A stretch of 64,000 nucleotides of DNA from Shewanella salipaludis. GTDB taxonomy: Bacteria; Pseudomonadota; Gammaproteobacteria; Enterobacterales; Shewanellaceae. Both the position numbers and the translations under genes were made by a program. Within the stretch, counting starts at the first letter, position 1; every line of letters starts with the position of its first letter. The notes under the pieces are model-generated. The model saw nothing but the letters and a program-made list of their open reading frames with translations. It was not told the DNA's origin and did not search any database. Positions 10,063-20,141 of the stretch are shown here, in pieces. The DNA lies in contig NZ_JAAXYH010000004.1 in NCBI RefSeq assembly GCF_012911865.1, positions 124,001 to 188,000 on the forward strand, read 5' to 3'.

Positions 10063-10845
10063 ATGACGACAAATAAACCTGTATTGGTGCTCAAAGTGGG
10101 CGGTGCCCTGTTGCAGTGTGAGATGGGCATGGCGCGACTGATGCGGACCGCGGCGCAGATCCTGGCCCAGGGCCAGCAAGTCATAGTAGTGCACGGCGGT
10201 GGCGTGCTGGTGGACCAGCAATTGGCCGCCAACGGCATGGAAACCATCAAGCTGGATGGCCTGAGGGTGACCCCGGCCGAGCAGATCCCCATAGTCGTCG
10301 GGGCGCTGGCGGGCACCTCCAACAAGATATTGCAGGGGGCGGCGACCCAGGCCGGCATCACCTGTGTCGGGATGAGCCTGGCCGACGGCAATACCGTGAG
10401 CGCCAGAATCAAAGACGAGCGTCTGGGGTTCGTCGGTGAGGTGGCGCCCGGAGACGCCACTTATCTCAAGTTCATCCTGTCCCAGGGCTGGCTGCCCATC
10501 TGCAGCTCGATCGCCATGACGGACCAGGGACAGATGCTCAACGTCAACGCGGATCAGGCGGCGACTGTGCTGGCCAAGCTGGTGGGCGGCAAGCTGGTGC
10601 TTCTGTCCGATGTCTCTGGGGTGCTGGACGGCAAGGGCCAGTTGATCCCCAGCCTGGATCAGGCGCAGATCCAGCATCTGGTGCAGCAAGGGGTGATAGA
10701 GAAAGGCATGAAGGTCAAAGTCGAGGCCGCCCTGGAAGTCGCCCAAAGCATGGGCCAGGCGGTACAAGTGGCCTCCTGGCGCGATGCCGAACAATTGCTG
10801 GCCCTGGCCAGGGGTGAAGCCGTAGGAACTCAAATACAACCTTAG
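10063..10845 (+). CDS. argB: Acetylglutamate kinase
   Basis: A 260-residue amino-acid kinase that phosphorylates N-acetylglutamate, the second step of arginine synthesis. The glycine-rich LKVGGALLQ near the N-terminus and VVHGGGVLVDQQL are the phosphate-binding loops; INVNADQAA-type residues (here LNVNADQAATVLA) mark the nucleotide pocket. Length matches the short, arginine-insensitive enterobacterial type (about 258 aa) rather than the longer hexameric type. It lies 67 bases after argC and 10 before argF in the same operon. Confidence 0.96.
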   Translation: MTTNKPVLVLKVGGALLQCEMGMARLMRTAAQILAQGQQVIVVHGGGVLVDQQLAANGMETIKLDGLRVTPAEQIPIVVGALAGTSNKILQGAATQAGITCVGMSLADGNTVSARIKDERLGFVGEVAPGDATYLKFILSQGWLPICSSIAMTDQGQMLNVNADQAATVLAKLVGGKLVLLSDVSGVLDGKGQLIPSLDQAQIQHLVQQGVIEKGMKVKVEAALEVAQSMGQAVQVASWRDAEQLLALARGEAVGTQIQP

Positions 10846-10855
10846 GAGAGGCTGG

Positions 10856-11761
10856 ATGAAGCATTTACTATCGATTCAAGATTTAACCCAGGACGAACTC
10901 TTGGCCCTGTTGGCGCTGGCGAAGAAGATCAAGGCGGATCCTGGCCAATATCGCCATGCCTTGGATGGCAAGAGCGTGGTGATGCTGTTCGAGAAGCCAT
11001 CGCTGCGTACCAGGGTGAGCTTCGACATAGGCATCAACAAGCTGGGCGGTCATTGCCTCTACCTGGATCAACAAAATGGTGCCCTGGGCAAGCGTGAATC
11101 GGTAGCAGATTTCGCCGCCAACCTGTCATGCTGGGCCGATGCCATAGTGGCCAGAACCTTTTGCCACAGCAGCATAGAAGGCCTGGCCAAACATGGCAGG
11201 GTGCCCGTGATCAACGCCCTGTCGGATCTCTACCATCCCTGCCAGGCGCTGGCCGATTTTCTGACCTTGTCCGAACGTTTCGACGATGTCAGCAAGGTGA
11301 AGCTGGCCTATGTGGGTGACGGCAACAATGTCACCACCTCGCTGATGTTTGGTGCCGCGATTCTGGGAGCGCAGATGACAGTCATCTGTCCTGCGGGGCA
11401 TTTCCCCGATGGCTACATGGTGGCTCAGGCCCAGACGCTGGCGCAGCAATACGGCGGCAAGCTGACCCTGACCTCGGACCTGGAGGCGATTGAAGGCCAT
11501 GACGCCATCTATACTGATACCTGGATTTCCATGGGCGACAGCACTGCCTTGACCGACATCAAGGTCAGATTCAGTCCCTATCAGGTCAACACCGCCCTGA
11601 TGGCCAAGGCCGGGGCCAGCTGTTTCATGCATTGCCTGCCGGCGCACCGCGGGGTGGAGGTCACGGATGAGGTGATGGATGGTCCTGCGTCCCTGATACT
11701 GCAACAGGCAGAGAATCGGATGCATGCACAAAATGCAGTTTTAGTGACACTTTTAAGCTAA
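10856..11761 (+). CDS. argF: Ornithine carbamoyltransferase
   Basis: A 301-residue enzyme that transfers the carbamoyl group to ornithine, giving citrulline. The carbamoyl-phosphate loop FEKPSLRTRVSFD and the ornithine-site motif HCLPAHRG are seen. GGAGAGG seven or so bases before the ATG is a strong ribosome site. Third gene of argCBFGH. The gene set has the order C-B-F-G-H with anabolic character; there are no arcA/arcC neighbours that would suggest the catabolic enzyme. Confidence 0.96.
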   Translation: MKHLLSIQDLTQDELLALLALAKKIKADPGQYRHALDGKSVVMLFEKPSLRTRVSFDIGINKLGGHCLYLDQQNGALGKRESVADFAANLSCWADAIVARTFCHSSIEGLAKHGRVPVINALSDLYHPCQALADFLTLSERFDDVSKVKLAYVGDGNNVTTSLMFGAAILGAQMTVICPAGHFPDGYMVAQAQTLAQQYGGKLTLTSDLEAIEGHDAIYTDTWISMGDSTALTDIKVRFSPYQVNTALMAKAGASCFMHCLPAHRGVEVTDEVMDGPASLILQQAENRMHAQNAVLVTLLS

Positions 11762-11820
11762 GTTAAAACAGAGATCAACTCGTGTCGCCTCCCGAGGGAC
11801 ACAGGAATTAGGAAAGTAAG

Positions 11821-13044
11821 ATGTCTACAGAAAAAGCACACGCTGGCGTTAAAAAAGTCGTTTTGGCCTATTCCGGTGGCCTGGACACCTCGGCCATCAT
11901 TCCCTGGTTGAAAGAGAACTATGACAACTGTGAGATAGTCGCCTTCTGCGCCGATGTGGGCCAGGGCGAAGAGGAGTTGGTGGGCTTGACGGAGAAGGCG
12001 CTGGCCTCCGGCGCCTCCGAGTGCCACATAGTGGATCTCAAGGAAGAGTTTGTCGCCGACTATATCTATCCCACCATAGCCACAGGGGCCATCTACGAAG
12101 GCACTTATCTGCTCGGCACCTCCATGGCGCGGCCCATCATAGCCAAGGCCCAGGTGGAAGTGGCCCGCAAGGTGGGCGCCGACGCCCTGTGTCATGGCTG
12201 TACCGGCAAGGGCAACGATCAGGTGCGCTTCGAGGGGTGCTTCGCCGCCCTGGCGCCGGATCTTAAAGTGATAGCCCCCTGGCGTGAGTGGGAAATGCAG
12301 AGCCGTGAAGACTTGCTCGCCTACCTGGCCGAACGCAACATCAAGACCACTGCGTCCCTGACCAAGATCTACAGCCGTGATGCCAACGCCTGGCATATCT
12401 CCCACGAGGGCGGCGAGCTGGAAGACCCCTGGAACGAGCCGAGTAAAGGGGTATGGACCCTGACCGTGGCCCCCGAGGATGCCCCCAACGAAGCCGAGTA
12501 TGTGTCGCTGGACGTCGAACAGGGGCGCATCATCAAGGTCAATGGCGAAGCCCTGAGCCCCTATGGTGCGCTGATGAAGCTCAACACCATCGCCGCGGCC
12601 CATGGCGTCGGCCGGGTCGACATTACCGAGAACCGTTTGGTGGGCATGAAGTCCCGCGGCTGCTACGAGACCCCGGGCGGCACCGTGATGTTTGCCGCGT
12701 TGCGCGCCATAGAAGAGCTGGTGCTGGACAAGACCAGCCGCGACTGGCGTGAGCAGGTGGCGGCGCAGATGGCCCACCTGGTGTATGACGGCCGCTGGTT
12801 CACTCCGCTATGCAAGTCCTTGCTGGCGGCGTCCGAGTCGCTGGCCGAGTCGGTCAACGGCGAAGTGGTCATCAAGCTCTACAAGGGCCAGGCCACGGCG
12901 GTGAAGAAGCGCTCGCCCAATAGCCTGTATTCCGAGGCCTTCGCCACCTTCGGTGAGGATCAGGTCTATGATCAGAAACATGCCGAAGGCTTCATCCGCC
13001 TGTATTCCCTGGCCAGCCGCATCAGGGCCATGAATGCCAAGTAG
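11821..13044 (+). CDS. argG: Argininosuccinate synthase
   Basis: A 407-residue ATP-dependent ligase joining citrulline and aspartate. The pyrophosphatase-type P-loop [11 protein letters not shown] sits near residue 15, with [15 protein letters not shown] and the [10 protein letters not shown] segment further on, all typical of the type I (about 400 aa) enzyme. The 59-base gap from argF contains a bulged hairpin (GTGTC-G-CCTC / GAGG-GACAC) just before the ribosome site AGGAAAG, which could tune translation or processing. Confidence 0.97.
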   Translation: MSTEKAHAGVKKVVLAYSGGLDTSAIIPWLKENYDNCEIVAFCADVGQGEEELVGLTEKALASGASECHIVDLKEEFVADYIYPTIATGAIYEGTYLLGTSMARPIIAKAQVEVARKVGADALCHGCTGKGNDQVRFEGCFAALAPDLKVIAPWREWEMQSREDLLAYLAERNIKTTASLTKIYSRDANAWHISHEGGELEDPWNEPSKGVWTLTVAPEDAPNEAEYVSLDVEQGRIIKVNGEALSPYGALMKLNTIAAAHGVGRVDITENRLVGMKSRGCYETPGGTVMFAALRAIEELVLDKTSRDWREQVAAQMAHLVYDGRWFTPLCKSLLAASESLAESVNGEVVIKLYKGQATAVKKRSPNSLYSEAFATFGEDQVYDQKHAEGFIRLYSLASRIRAMNAK

Positions 13045-13122
13045 GCTGGACGACTAAACTCGAGTGGGCGCCTGGCGCCCCTTTTTTCTAGATTGCAATC
13101 GTAGCAACAAGAGGGATTCAGC

Positions 13123-14490
13123 ATGGCCTTATGGGGTGGCAGATTCAGCGGCGAAACCAGCGCGCTGTTCAAACTTTTCAACGATTCTTTGCCCGTGGAT
13201 TATCGGCTGTTCGAGCAGGATGTGCAGGGTTCCATCGCCTGGGCAGCCGCCATTACCCAGGCAGGGGTCCTGACCCAGGACGAGTGCAGCCGCTTGCAGC
13301 AGGCGCTGCAGGACTTGCTCGCAGAAGTGAGCGCTAACCCAGAACGCATTCTGGCCTCGGGCGCCGAGGACATTCACAGCTTCGTCGAGCAGCAACTGAT
13401 CGCCAGCGTCGGTGACTTGGGCAAGAAGCTGCACACGGGGCGGTCGCGCAACGATCAGGTGGCGACGGATCTCAAGCTCTGGTGCCAGACCGAAGGCGCG
13501 GCCCTGATAGCAGGCTTGCAGGCGCTGCATGGCGCCCTGTTGGCGTTGGCCGAGCGGGAACTCGATGCCGTCATGCCCGGCTACACCCACCTGCAGCGGG
13601 CTCAGCCCGTGACCTTCGGTCATTGGTGCCTGGCCTATGTGGAGATGTTCGAGCGCGACCTGGGGCGGATGCAGGATGCCCTCAAGCGCGCCAACACTTG
13701 CCCATTGGGTTCGGGGGCCCTGGCGGGCACCGCCTATGCCATAGACAGGCATGCGCTGGCGACGGCATTGAACTTCGCCGCGCCGACCCTCAACAGTCTC
13801 GACAGCGTCTCGGACAGGGATCATGTGATCGAACTCTGCGGCGCGGCGTCCATCGGCATGATGCACTTGAGCCGGATGGCGGAAGACCTGATCTTCTTCA
13901 ACTCGGGTGAGGCTAATTTCATCGAGCTCAGCGATCAGGTGACCTCAGGCTCATCCTTGATGCCGCAGAAGAAGAATCCGGATGCGCTGGAGCTTATCCG
14001 TGGCAAGACGGGGCGTGTCTACGGCAATTTGGTGGGCATACTGACCACTATGAAGGCGCTGCCGCTGGCCTATAACAAGGACATGCAGGAAGACAAGGAA
14101 GGCCTGTTCGACGTGGTCGACAGCTGGGGCATCTGCCTTGAGATGGCGGTCCTGGTGCTCGATGGTCTCAAGGTCAACAGGGCCAATGCGCTGTTGGCGG
14201 CGCAGCAAGGCTATGCCAACGCCACCGAGCTGGCCGATTACCTGGTTGCCAAGGGGATGCCATTCCGTGAGGCGCACCATGTGGTGGGCGAGGTGGTAGT
14301 GCATGCCATCGCGGCCCAAAAGCCGATAGAGGCGCTGCCCCTGGCCGAGTTGCAGGAGTTTGCCGCGGTTATCGCCGAGGATGTGTATCCGCATCTGACC
14401 ATAGCAGCCTGCCTGGGCAAGCGTGATGTGTTGGGCGGTACGGCGGTCAAGCAGGTGCAACAGGCACTGACGGCCAAGCTGGCCAAGTAA
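13123..14490 (+). CDS. argH: Argininosuccinate lyase
   Basis: A 455-residue member of the fumarase/aspartase superfamily that splits argininosuccinate into arginine and fumarate. The signature [16 protein letters not shown] (the flexible catalytic Ser loop) and the N-terminal MALWGGRFS start are present. It ends at the usual ArgH length, without the N-acetyltransferase (ArgA-like) C-terminal extension found in the ArgHA fusions of Vibrio and Moritella. Last gene of the operon, closed by the terminator at 14518-14546. Confidence 0.97.
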   Translation: MALWGGRFSGETSALFKLFNDSLPVDYRLFEQDVQGSIAWAAAITQAGVLTQDECSRLQQALQDLLAEVSANPERILASGAEDIHSFVEQQLIASVGDLGKKLHTGRSRNDQVATDLKLWCQTEGAALIAGLQALHGALLALAERELDAVMPGYTHLQRAQPVTFGHWCLAYVEMFERDLGRMQDALKRANTCPLGSGALAGTAYAIDRHALATALNFAAPTLNSLDSVSDRDHVIELCGAASIGMMHLSRMAEDLIFFNSGEANFIELSDQVTSGSSLMPQKKNPDALELIRGKTGRVYGNLVGILTTMKALPLAYNKDMQEDKEGLFDVVDSWGICLEMAVLVLDGLKVNRANALLAAQQGYANATELADYLVAKGMPFREAHHVVGEVVVHAIAAQKPIEALPLAELQEFAAVIAEDVYPHLTIAACLGKRDVLGGTAVKQVQQALTAKLAK

Positions 14491-14517
14491 GGCACGGCTC
14501 CGCCGGCGAGCAAGCAT

Positions 14518-14546
14518 AAAAAAGCGCGATTCAATCGCGCTTTTTT
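14518..14546. terminator. Bidirectional terminator between argH and mrcA
   Basis: Perfect inverted repeat GCGCGATT-C-AATCGCGC flanked by six A on the left and six T on the right. It serves the convergent argH and mrcA transcripts. Confidence 0.92.
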
Positions 14547-14575
14547 GTGGCCGGGATTTGCCGCCCCAAGGTCGG

Positions 14576-17137
14576 CTACTGGAACAGATCTTCTTCCGGG
14601 GTGGCGATGAAGATGTTGCTGTCGTCCTGGCCTTCGGTGATGTATTCCTTGGGTTCGGTACCTGAGATGAAGTACTCGAATTCGCTGGTGTGATCTGTCT
14701 TGCGGCTGAGTTTACCCGTCGCCAGATCTATGCGCACAGACACCAGCCCCTTGGGCGGAATGCCGGCGATTTCCGGGGTGCCATCGAGGGCATGGAGCAT
14801 GAATTCATTCCAGCCGGGCCCCGCCGTCTTGGCACCGGCTTCGGCACCCGAGATCTGATCCTTGGCGGCGCCGGGATCCCAGCTGACCCGGCCCAGTTCC
14901 CGGCCATGATCGTCGAAGCCGACCCAGAAGGTGCTGGTGAGGGTCGGATTGAAACCACTGAACCAGGTATCGCGGGACTCGTTGGTGGTGCCCGTCTTGC
15001 CGGCTATGTCATGGCGTTTGATCAGCCTGGCCGCACGCCAGGCGGTGCCATTCCAACCCGTGCCCTTGCTCCAGTCGCCGCCGCCCCAGATCACGCTCTT
15101 GAGCGCACTGGTGATCAGAAACGCCGTCTGCTCCGAGATGACGTGGGGGGCGTAACGCGCGTCTGGGGCGCCGCATTGGGCCACTGCATCGCCCTGGCCG
15201 GCTTGCTCTGTGGCGTGAACCTCGGAGCCGGGCTGCGACTCGGCTGCCAGCCGGGCAAAAGGATCTGCTTCTGCCTCGGGCGTTTCGGCCGCGGCAGGTG
15301 GCTGACAGGCCAGTGTCGGCGAGGCCTGTTCGACCGGGTTGCCATAGGCGTCTTCGACTCTGTCTATGTAGTAAGGCTCGACCAGATAGCCGCCGTTGGC
15401 GAAGGTGTTGAAGGCGGTGGCGACCTGCAGCGGAGTCACAGACGCCGAGCCGAGCGCCAGGGATTCGTTTCTGGGCAGATCGGTGGGATCGAAACCAAAC
15501 TTGGTCAGTTCGGCGATGACGGCATTCAGGCCGACATGCCTCAGGGTTCTGACCGACATCACGTTGATCGATTGGGCCAGGCCGACCTTGAGTCGGGTCG
15601 GTCCACCATAGATATCGGGTGAATTCTTCGGCCGCCAGGCGGTGCCCTGACGGGTGTCGGGCTTGTTGATGGGGGCGTTGTTGATCAGGGTCGCCAGGGT
15701 ATAGTCCTTCTCCAATGCCGCCGCATAGATGAAGGGCTTGATGTTGGAGCCCAACTGACGCTTGGCCTGGGTCACCCTGTTGTATTGGCTCTGGCTGAAG
15801 CTGTAGCCGCCGACCAGGGTGCGAATGGCGCCCGTCATGGGGTCCAGCGACACTGTGGCGCTGGCCACCTGTGGCAGCTGCGACAGCTGCAGGTATTGGC
15901 CGTTGTCGCGCACCCAGATGCGTTCACCTACCTTGAGTATGTCAGTGGCCCGCTTGGGTGGGGTGCCCTGACGCTTGTCGGAAATGAATGGCCTGGCCCA
16001 CCTGAGTCCGGCCCAATCCAGGGTTTGGGTCTCGCCGGCGGCGTTGAGTACCTGGGCATCCCGCTCTCCGACGGCAATCACCGCGGCCGGGTAGATGCCC
16101 TGAACCGGGGCAACCTTGGCCAATGCTGAGATGATGGCTTCCTGCGGCAACTGAGTGTCTGTCCATAACACGGCGGCGGCCCCACGATAACCATGACGCT
16201 CGTCATAGGCATACACATTGTTTCGCAACGTCTCCTGTGCCAACAGCTGCAATCCCGAGTCCAGGGTGGTGTAGACGTTGTAGCCGCCGGTATAGGCTTC
16301 CTCTTCACCGTATTTCTGCACCATGTAGTCTCTGGCCATCTCGGCCACATAGGGGGCATAGAGATCCAGCTCGGCGCCGTGGTACTTGGCGGTGATGGGT
16401 TGCTGCAGTGCTTCCTGGTATTCGCTCTGGTTGATGTAGCCGACTTCGTGCATCCGCATCAACACTGTATTGCGCCGGTTGAGCGCCCTGGATGGTGAGG
16501 TGATGGGGTTCATGGTCGAGGGTGCCTTGGGCAGGCCAGCGATGACCGCCATTTCCGCCAGTGTCAGGTCTTGCACTTCTTTGCCATAATAGACCTGAGC
16601 GGCGGCGCCGACGCCGTAGGCTCGTTGCCCCAGGTAGATGCGGTTGACATAGAGCTCGAGGATTTCATCCTTGGTCAGCAGTTGCTCTATATGCAGAGAG
16701 ATGAAGATCTCTTTTACCTTACGAATTATGGTCTTGTCGCGGGTGAGGAAGAAGTTGCGCGCCACCTGCATTGTGATGGTACTGGCACCCTGTTTCTTCT
16801 CGCCCGTGGTTAACATGACCAGCGCCGCCCTGGCGACGCCTATGGGATCTATGCCGTTATGCTCGTAGAAACGGTTATCCTCGGTGGCGATGAAGGCCTG
16901 CAACAGCGGCTTGGGGACATCGGCCAATTTCAGCGGAATGCGGCGCTTCTCACCGAACTGGGAGATGAGCTTGCCGTCATGGCTGTAGATACGCAGTGGC
17001 GTTTGCAGCTTGACCGACTTCAGGGTCGCCACATCCGGCAGATCGGGCAAAACATAAAAGTACGCCGCCGCGATGGCGCCTATGCCTAACAAGGCCAGAC
17101 TGAATAGTGCGATAATTATACGTTTTAACCACTTCAC
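14576..17137 (-). CDS. mrcA: Penicillin-binding protein 1A
   Basis: An 853-residue bifunctional class A PBP that polymerises and cross-links peptidoglycan at the outer face of the inner membrane. One N-terminal membrane helix (about 9-30) is followed by the GT51 glycosyltransferase domain with the EDNRFYEHNGID catalytic motif, an OB-like insert, and the transpeptidase domain with SNIK (SxxK), the SVR/SIN region and KTGTTNESRD (KTG box). Divergent from pilM, an arrangement familiar from Shewanella, Vibrio and Pseudomonas. Its partner activator gene lpoA is in this window at 31.3 kb. Confidence 0.96.
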   Translation of the reverse strand: MKWLKRIIIALFSLALLGIGAIAAAYFYVLPDLPDVATLKSVKLQTPLRIYSHDGKLISQFGEKRRIPLKLADVPKPLLQAFIATEDNRFYEHNGIDPIGVARAALVMLTTGEKKQGASTITMQVARNFFLTRDKTIIRKVKEIFISLHIEQLLTKDEILELYVNRIYLGQRAYGVGAAAQVYYGKEVQDLTLAEMAVIAGLPKAPSTMNPITSPSRALNRRNTVLMRMHEVGYINQSEYQEALQQPITAKYHGAELDLYAPYVAEMARDYMVQKYGEEEAYTGGYNVYTTLDSGLQLLAQETLRNNVYAYDERHGYRGAAAVLWTDTQLPQEAIISALAKVAPVQGIYPAAVIAVGERDAQVLNAAGETQTLDWAGLRWARPFISDKRQGTPPKRATDILKVGERIWVRDNGQYLQLSQLPQVASATVSLDPMTGAIRTLVGGYSFSQSQYNRVTQAKRQLGSNIKPFIYAAALEKDYTLATLINNAPINKPDTRQGTAWRPKNSPDIYGGPTRLKVGLAQSINVMSVRTLRHVGLNAVIAELTKFGFDPTDLPRNESLALGSASVTPLQVATAFNTFANGGYLVEPYYIDRVEDAYGNPVEQASPTLACQPPAAAETPEAEADPFARLAAESQPGSEVHATEQAGQGDAVAQCGAPDARYAPHVISEQTAFLITSALKSVIWGGGDWSKGTGWNGTAWRAARLIKRHDIAGKTGTTNESRDTWFSGFNPTLTSTFWVGFDDHGRELGRVSWDPGAAKDQISGAEAGAKTAGPGWNEFMLHALDGTPEIAGIPPKGLVSVRIDLATGKLSRKTDHTSEFEYFISGTEPKEYITEGQDDSNIFIATPEEDLFQ

Positions 17138-17291
17138 CAGATTGTTCCAAATATTTAACCAGGAGCAACAGTATATAAGGCGAATCCCCCTTGGTGAAGC
17201 AAAAACATGGCGTCAAAAAAATATCGATTATTAGTCAAAAAAATAGCAGTTGTAAAATGCAAAAACATCTAATACAAATGTCATTAACAAA

Positions 17292-17320
17292 TTGATTTTG
17301 TGCTAATCTCTTCTTAAATT
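17292..17320 (+). promoter_or_regulatory. Candidate sigma-70 promoter of pilMNOPQ
   Basis: TTGATT and TAAATT with a 17-base spacer, in the AT-rich mrcA-pilM gap. The start point would fall about 15-20 bases before the chosen pilM ATG. Hexamers are imperfect. Confidence 0.4.
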
Positions 17321-17342
17321 TTTAATAAAAGTGATCCCGATT

Positions 17343-18419
17343 ATGCTTTCAAATTTATGGAAGCGTCAGGCCCCGCAGATGATGGGAATCGATATAGGTT
17401 CCCATGAAGTTAAAGCGATACTGCTGAGCAAGACGGCCGATGGTTATAAAGTGCTGAACCATGCCGCTGTGCCTGTGAAGAAGGGCGCGGTAACAGATCA
17501 TGACATTCGCGATGTGGACGCGGTGATCGACTGTCTGCGCCAGGTGAAGGCCAAGTTTCCCAAGAGCGTCAAGTACGCCGCCGTCGCCGTGTCAGGCTCG
17601 GCGGTGATGACCAAGGTCATCTATATGGATGCCGTCCTGAGCGAGGAAGAGAAGGAGGCTCAGATAGAGATAGAAGCCGATAACCTGATCCCCTATTCGC
17701 TCGATGAAGTCAGCATAGACTTCGAAACCCTGAATGTTAACAGCACGGATGCGACCAAGGTGGACGTGTTGTTGAGCGCCTGCCGCACCGAGAATATCGA
17801 TGCCAGGCTGGATGCCCTGGAAGGGATAGGTGTCGAGGCCAAGGTGGTCGATGTGGAAGCCTATGCCCTGGGACGGGCGGCGGAGTTGGTGCTGGGACAG
17901 CTGCCCGAGGCGCAGCGTCAGGCCGTGGCCCTGGTCGACATAGGCGCCGGCATGGTGACTTTTTCCGTGGTCGAGGAGGGGGAAACCAGCTTCATTCGTG
18001 AGCAGGCGTTTGGCGGCGATCAGTACACCCAGGCCATTGCCTCCTTCTATGGCATGCCCTATGAACAGGCGGAGAAAGCCAAGTTGGAGGGGGATTTGCC
18101 CAGGAACTATTTGTTGGAGGTCCTGGCTCCCTTCCAGACCCAGCTGTTGCAGCAGATCAAGCGTACCCTGCAAATCTATACCACCTCCAGTGGCAAGGAG
18201 AAGGTGAGTGCCATGTTGCTGTGTGGCGGGTCGGCTAAACTGGAAGGGTTGGCCAATTTGCTGGCCAATGAACTTGGGATCCCGACCGTGGTGGCAGATC
18301 CCTTCCTGGGTTGTCTGCAAGCCAGCGAGGCCGTGAGGCAAGCACTGGAGCCCAACAGTAATAAATACATGGTCGCTTGTGGTCTGGCGCTCAGGAGTTA
18401 TGCTCAATGGCGAACATAA
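17343..18419 (+). CDS. pilM: Type IV pilus inner-membrane platform protein PilM
   Basis: A 358-residue cytosolic actin-like ATPase-fold protein that binds the N-terminus of PilN and links the pilus alignment complex to the cytoplasm. The phosphate loops MGIDIGSHEVKA and VDIGAGMVTF, and the C-terminal LLCGGSAKLEGL, are typical of the FtsA/MreB-like fold. A GTG at 17331 is an alternative start, but the ATG at 17343 gives the usual MLSNLWKRQ N-terminus. First gene of pilMNOPQ; its end overlaps pilN by 13 bases. Confidence 0.94.
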   Translation: MLSNLWKRQAPQMMGIDIGSHEVKAILLSKTADGYKVLNHAAVPVKKGAVTDHDIRDVDAVIDCLRQVKAKFPKSVKYAAVAVSGSAVMTKVIYMDAVLSEEEKEAQIEIEADNLIPYSLDEVSIDFETLNVNSTDATKVDVLLSACRTENIDARLDALEGIGVEAKVVDVEAYALGRAAELVLGQLPEAQRQAVALVDIGAGMVTFSVVEEGETSFIREQAFGGDQYTQAIASFYGMPYEQAEKAKLEGDLPRNYLLEVLAPFQTQLLQQIKRTLQIYTTSSGKEKVSAMLLCGGSAKLEGLANLLANELGIPTVVADPFLGCLQASEAVRQALEPNSNKYMVACGLALRSYAQWRT

Positions 18420-18991
18420 ATCTTTTACCTTGGCGCGATGAAGCCAGGGAAAAACAGAAACGCGATTATTTCGGTGTCCTGGCCATGGTTTTTTTAGGGG
18501 CCGTCATTGTCGTTTATTTGGTTTTAAGTCTGATCGATATGATGACTGAAAATCAAAGATCCCGTAATGGTTATTTGCAATCTGAAATTCACTTATTGGA
18601 AACACAGATCGCCGAAATAAGGGAAATAAATAAGCGTAAAAAAGATATAGAAAGACGCACGGATATTATTTTAAATCTGCAACAGTCCCGTAATTTACCC
18701 ACCCATGTTTTGGATGAATTGGTGCGCATAGTACCACCGGGAATTTATCTTTCCAGCGTCGAAAAGAAAGGCAGTTTATTGTGGATAGAAGGCCGCAGTG
18801 AATCCAATAACAATGTGGCCAACATGATGCGCAAGATTAAAGCCTCCGCCTGGCTCACCGAGCCCAGCATGCAGTCCATAGTGACACAGAACGAAGCCTT
18901 GCGGCAGTTACAAAGGTTTAGTCTGAGGGTGACAGTGAATGATAATACCGCAGTGTCCGATGCGGCAGCGACCAAGGGAGCGAGTCAATGA
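18407..18991 (+). CDS. pilN: Type IV pilus assembly protein PilN
   Basis: A 194-residue bitopic membrane protein. The cytosolic N-terminus carries the conserved INLLPWR motif that docks into PilM, followed by one transmembrane helix (about 22-44), a coiled-coil segment and a periplasmic ferredoxin-like domain that pairs with PilO. The ATG at 18407 is chosen over an upstream frame start because the family begins MANINLLPW. It overlaps pilM by 13 bases and pilO by 4, indicating translational coupling. Confidence 0.93.
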   Translation: MANINLLPWRDEAREKQKRDYFGVLAMVFLGAVIVVYLVLSLIDMMTENQRSRNGYLQSEIHLLETQIAEIREINKRKKDIERRTDIILNLQQSRNLPTHVLDELVRIVPPGIYLSSVEKKGSLLWIEGRSESNNNVANMMRKIKASAWLTEPSMQSIVTQNEALRQLQRFSLRVTVNDNTAVSDAAATKGASQ

Positions 18992-19602
18992 AACTCGATC
19001 TGAGCCAATTCAGTGATATCGACTTTGATAATATTGGCGGCTGGCCGCGTCAGGTTAAAGCCGTATTCGCCGGTTTTCTTGCCCTGATTGTGCTGGTCGG
19101 CGGGTATTTTTTCTTCATGTCGGATGCGATAGACGTACTCAATGCCGAGCAGGATAAAGAAATCCAATTGAGGGAGGACTTCGCCAACAAGTATCGCCTG
19201 GCGGCGAATCTCAAGCTGTATCGGGAGCAGCTGGTGGTGCTGGAGGCCCAGTTCGCCGAGCTGTTGAAAATGCTGCCGTCGGAGAATGAAATGCCCGGCC
19301 TGCTGGACGATCTGACCTTTGTGGCAACGGATGCAGGGTTGAAGATCCGCAGCATAGATTGGGAATCTGAAATTCAGCGGGATTTTTATACCGAGTTTCC
19401 GATAAAAATGTCGGTCGAAGGCGGTTACCATGAACTTGGGAGCATGGTCAGCGGTGTCGCCAAATTGCCCCGAATCGTCAGTCTGCATGATTTTGCGATC
19501 AAGCGTGACAAGGACGATAATCTGGTCATGGATATTTTAGCCAAGACCTATCGTTTCCGTGAAGGGGTAGAATTAACCCAGACCACCAAGGGGAAAAAAT
19601 AA
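18988..19602 (+). CDS. pilO: Type IV pilus assembly protein PilO
   Basis: A 204-residue membrane protein with a single helix at about 27-45, then a coiled coil and a periplasmic domain that heterodimerises with PilN and binds PilP, aligning the inner-membrane platform with the secretin. The start ATG overlaps the pilN stop (ATGA) and its own stop overlaps the pilP start by one base. Sequence features in the LLKMLPSENEMPGLLDDL region fit PilO. Confidence 0.93.
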   Translation: MKLDLSQFSDIDFDNIGGWPRQVKAVFAGFLALIVLVGGYFFFMSDAIDVLNAEQDKEIQLREDFANKYRLAANLKLYREQLVVLEAQFAELLKMLPSENEMPGLLDDLTFVATDAGLKIRSIDWESEIQRDFYTEFPIKMSVEGGYHELGSMVSGVAKLPRIVSLHDFAIKRDKDDNLVMDILAKTYRFREGVELTQTTKGKK

Positions 19603-20120
19603 TGAAGTTTCTCCCTGTGTGGATATTCAGCTGCTTTTTTTTGACCGCCTGTGTTGGCGATCGCAGCGATTTGGAGCTATTTGTTACCACTACCAAGGCA
19701 CAACATGTGGCCCATATTCCGCCATTGAAAGCACCGCCCAAATTTGAGCATTTTGCTTATCAGGCGCAGTTAATGCGCAGTCCTTTCGTACCGCCTTCGA
19801 GAGAATTGACCGAAGAAGTCTTGGGTCAGCGTACGGATTGTTTACAGCCGGATTTAAAGCGCCATAAGGGTAAATTGGAAACTTATGCGTTGGATAATCT
19901 GAAAATGCGTGGCACCTTGAGTGAAGCGAATCTTATATGGGCCTTGATTGAAACCAGTGACGGCAGCGTTTATCGTATGGGCAACGGGGATTATCTCGGT
20001 CTGTACCAGGGCCGAATTACTAAAGTGACGCCTCAAAATGTCGAAATCATAGAATTAATTCCGGATGGTTCCGGCTGCTGGAGCGAGCGCACCAGCAGCA
20101 TGGAATTAACCGGAGAATAA
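19602..20120 (+). CDS. pilP: Type IV pilus lipoprotein PilP
   Basis: A 172-residue lipoprotein with lipobox LTAC (Cys 17). The mature part has an extended Pro-rich segment that in known PilP proteins binds PilN/PilO, then a small beta-sandwich domain (about 90-160) with YRMGNGDYLGLYQGRI, which contacts the N0 domain of PilQ. It sits between pilO (one-base overlap) and pilQ. Confidence 0.92.
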   Translation: MKFLPVWIFSCFFLTACVGDRSDLELFVTTTKAQHVAHIPPLKAPPKFEHFAYQAQLMRSPFVPPSRELTEEVLGQRTDCLQPDLKRHKGKLETYALDNLKMRGTLSEANLIWALIETSDGSVYRMGNGDYLGLYQGRITKVTPQNVEIIELIPDGSGCWSERTSSMELTGE

Positions 20121-20141
20121 CAAGCGAAGGATGAGGTAATA

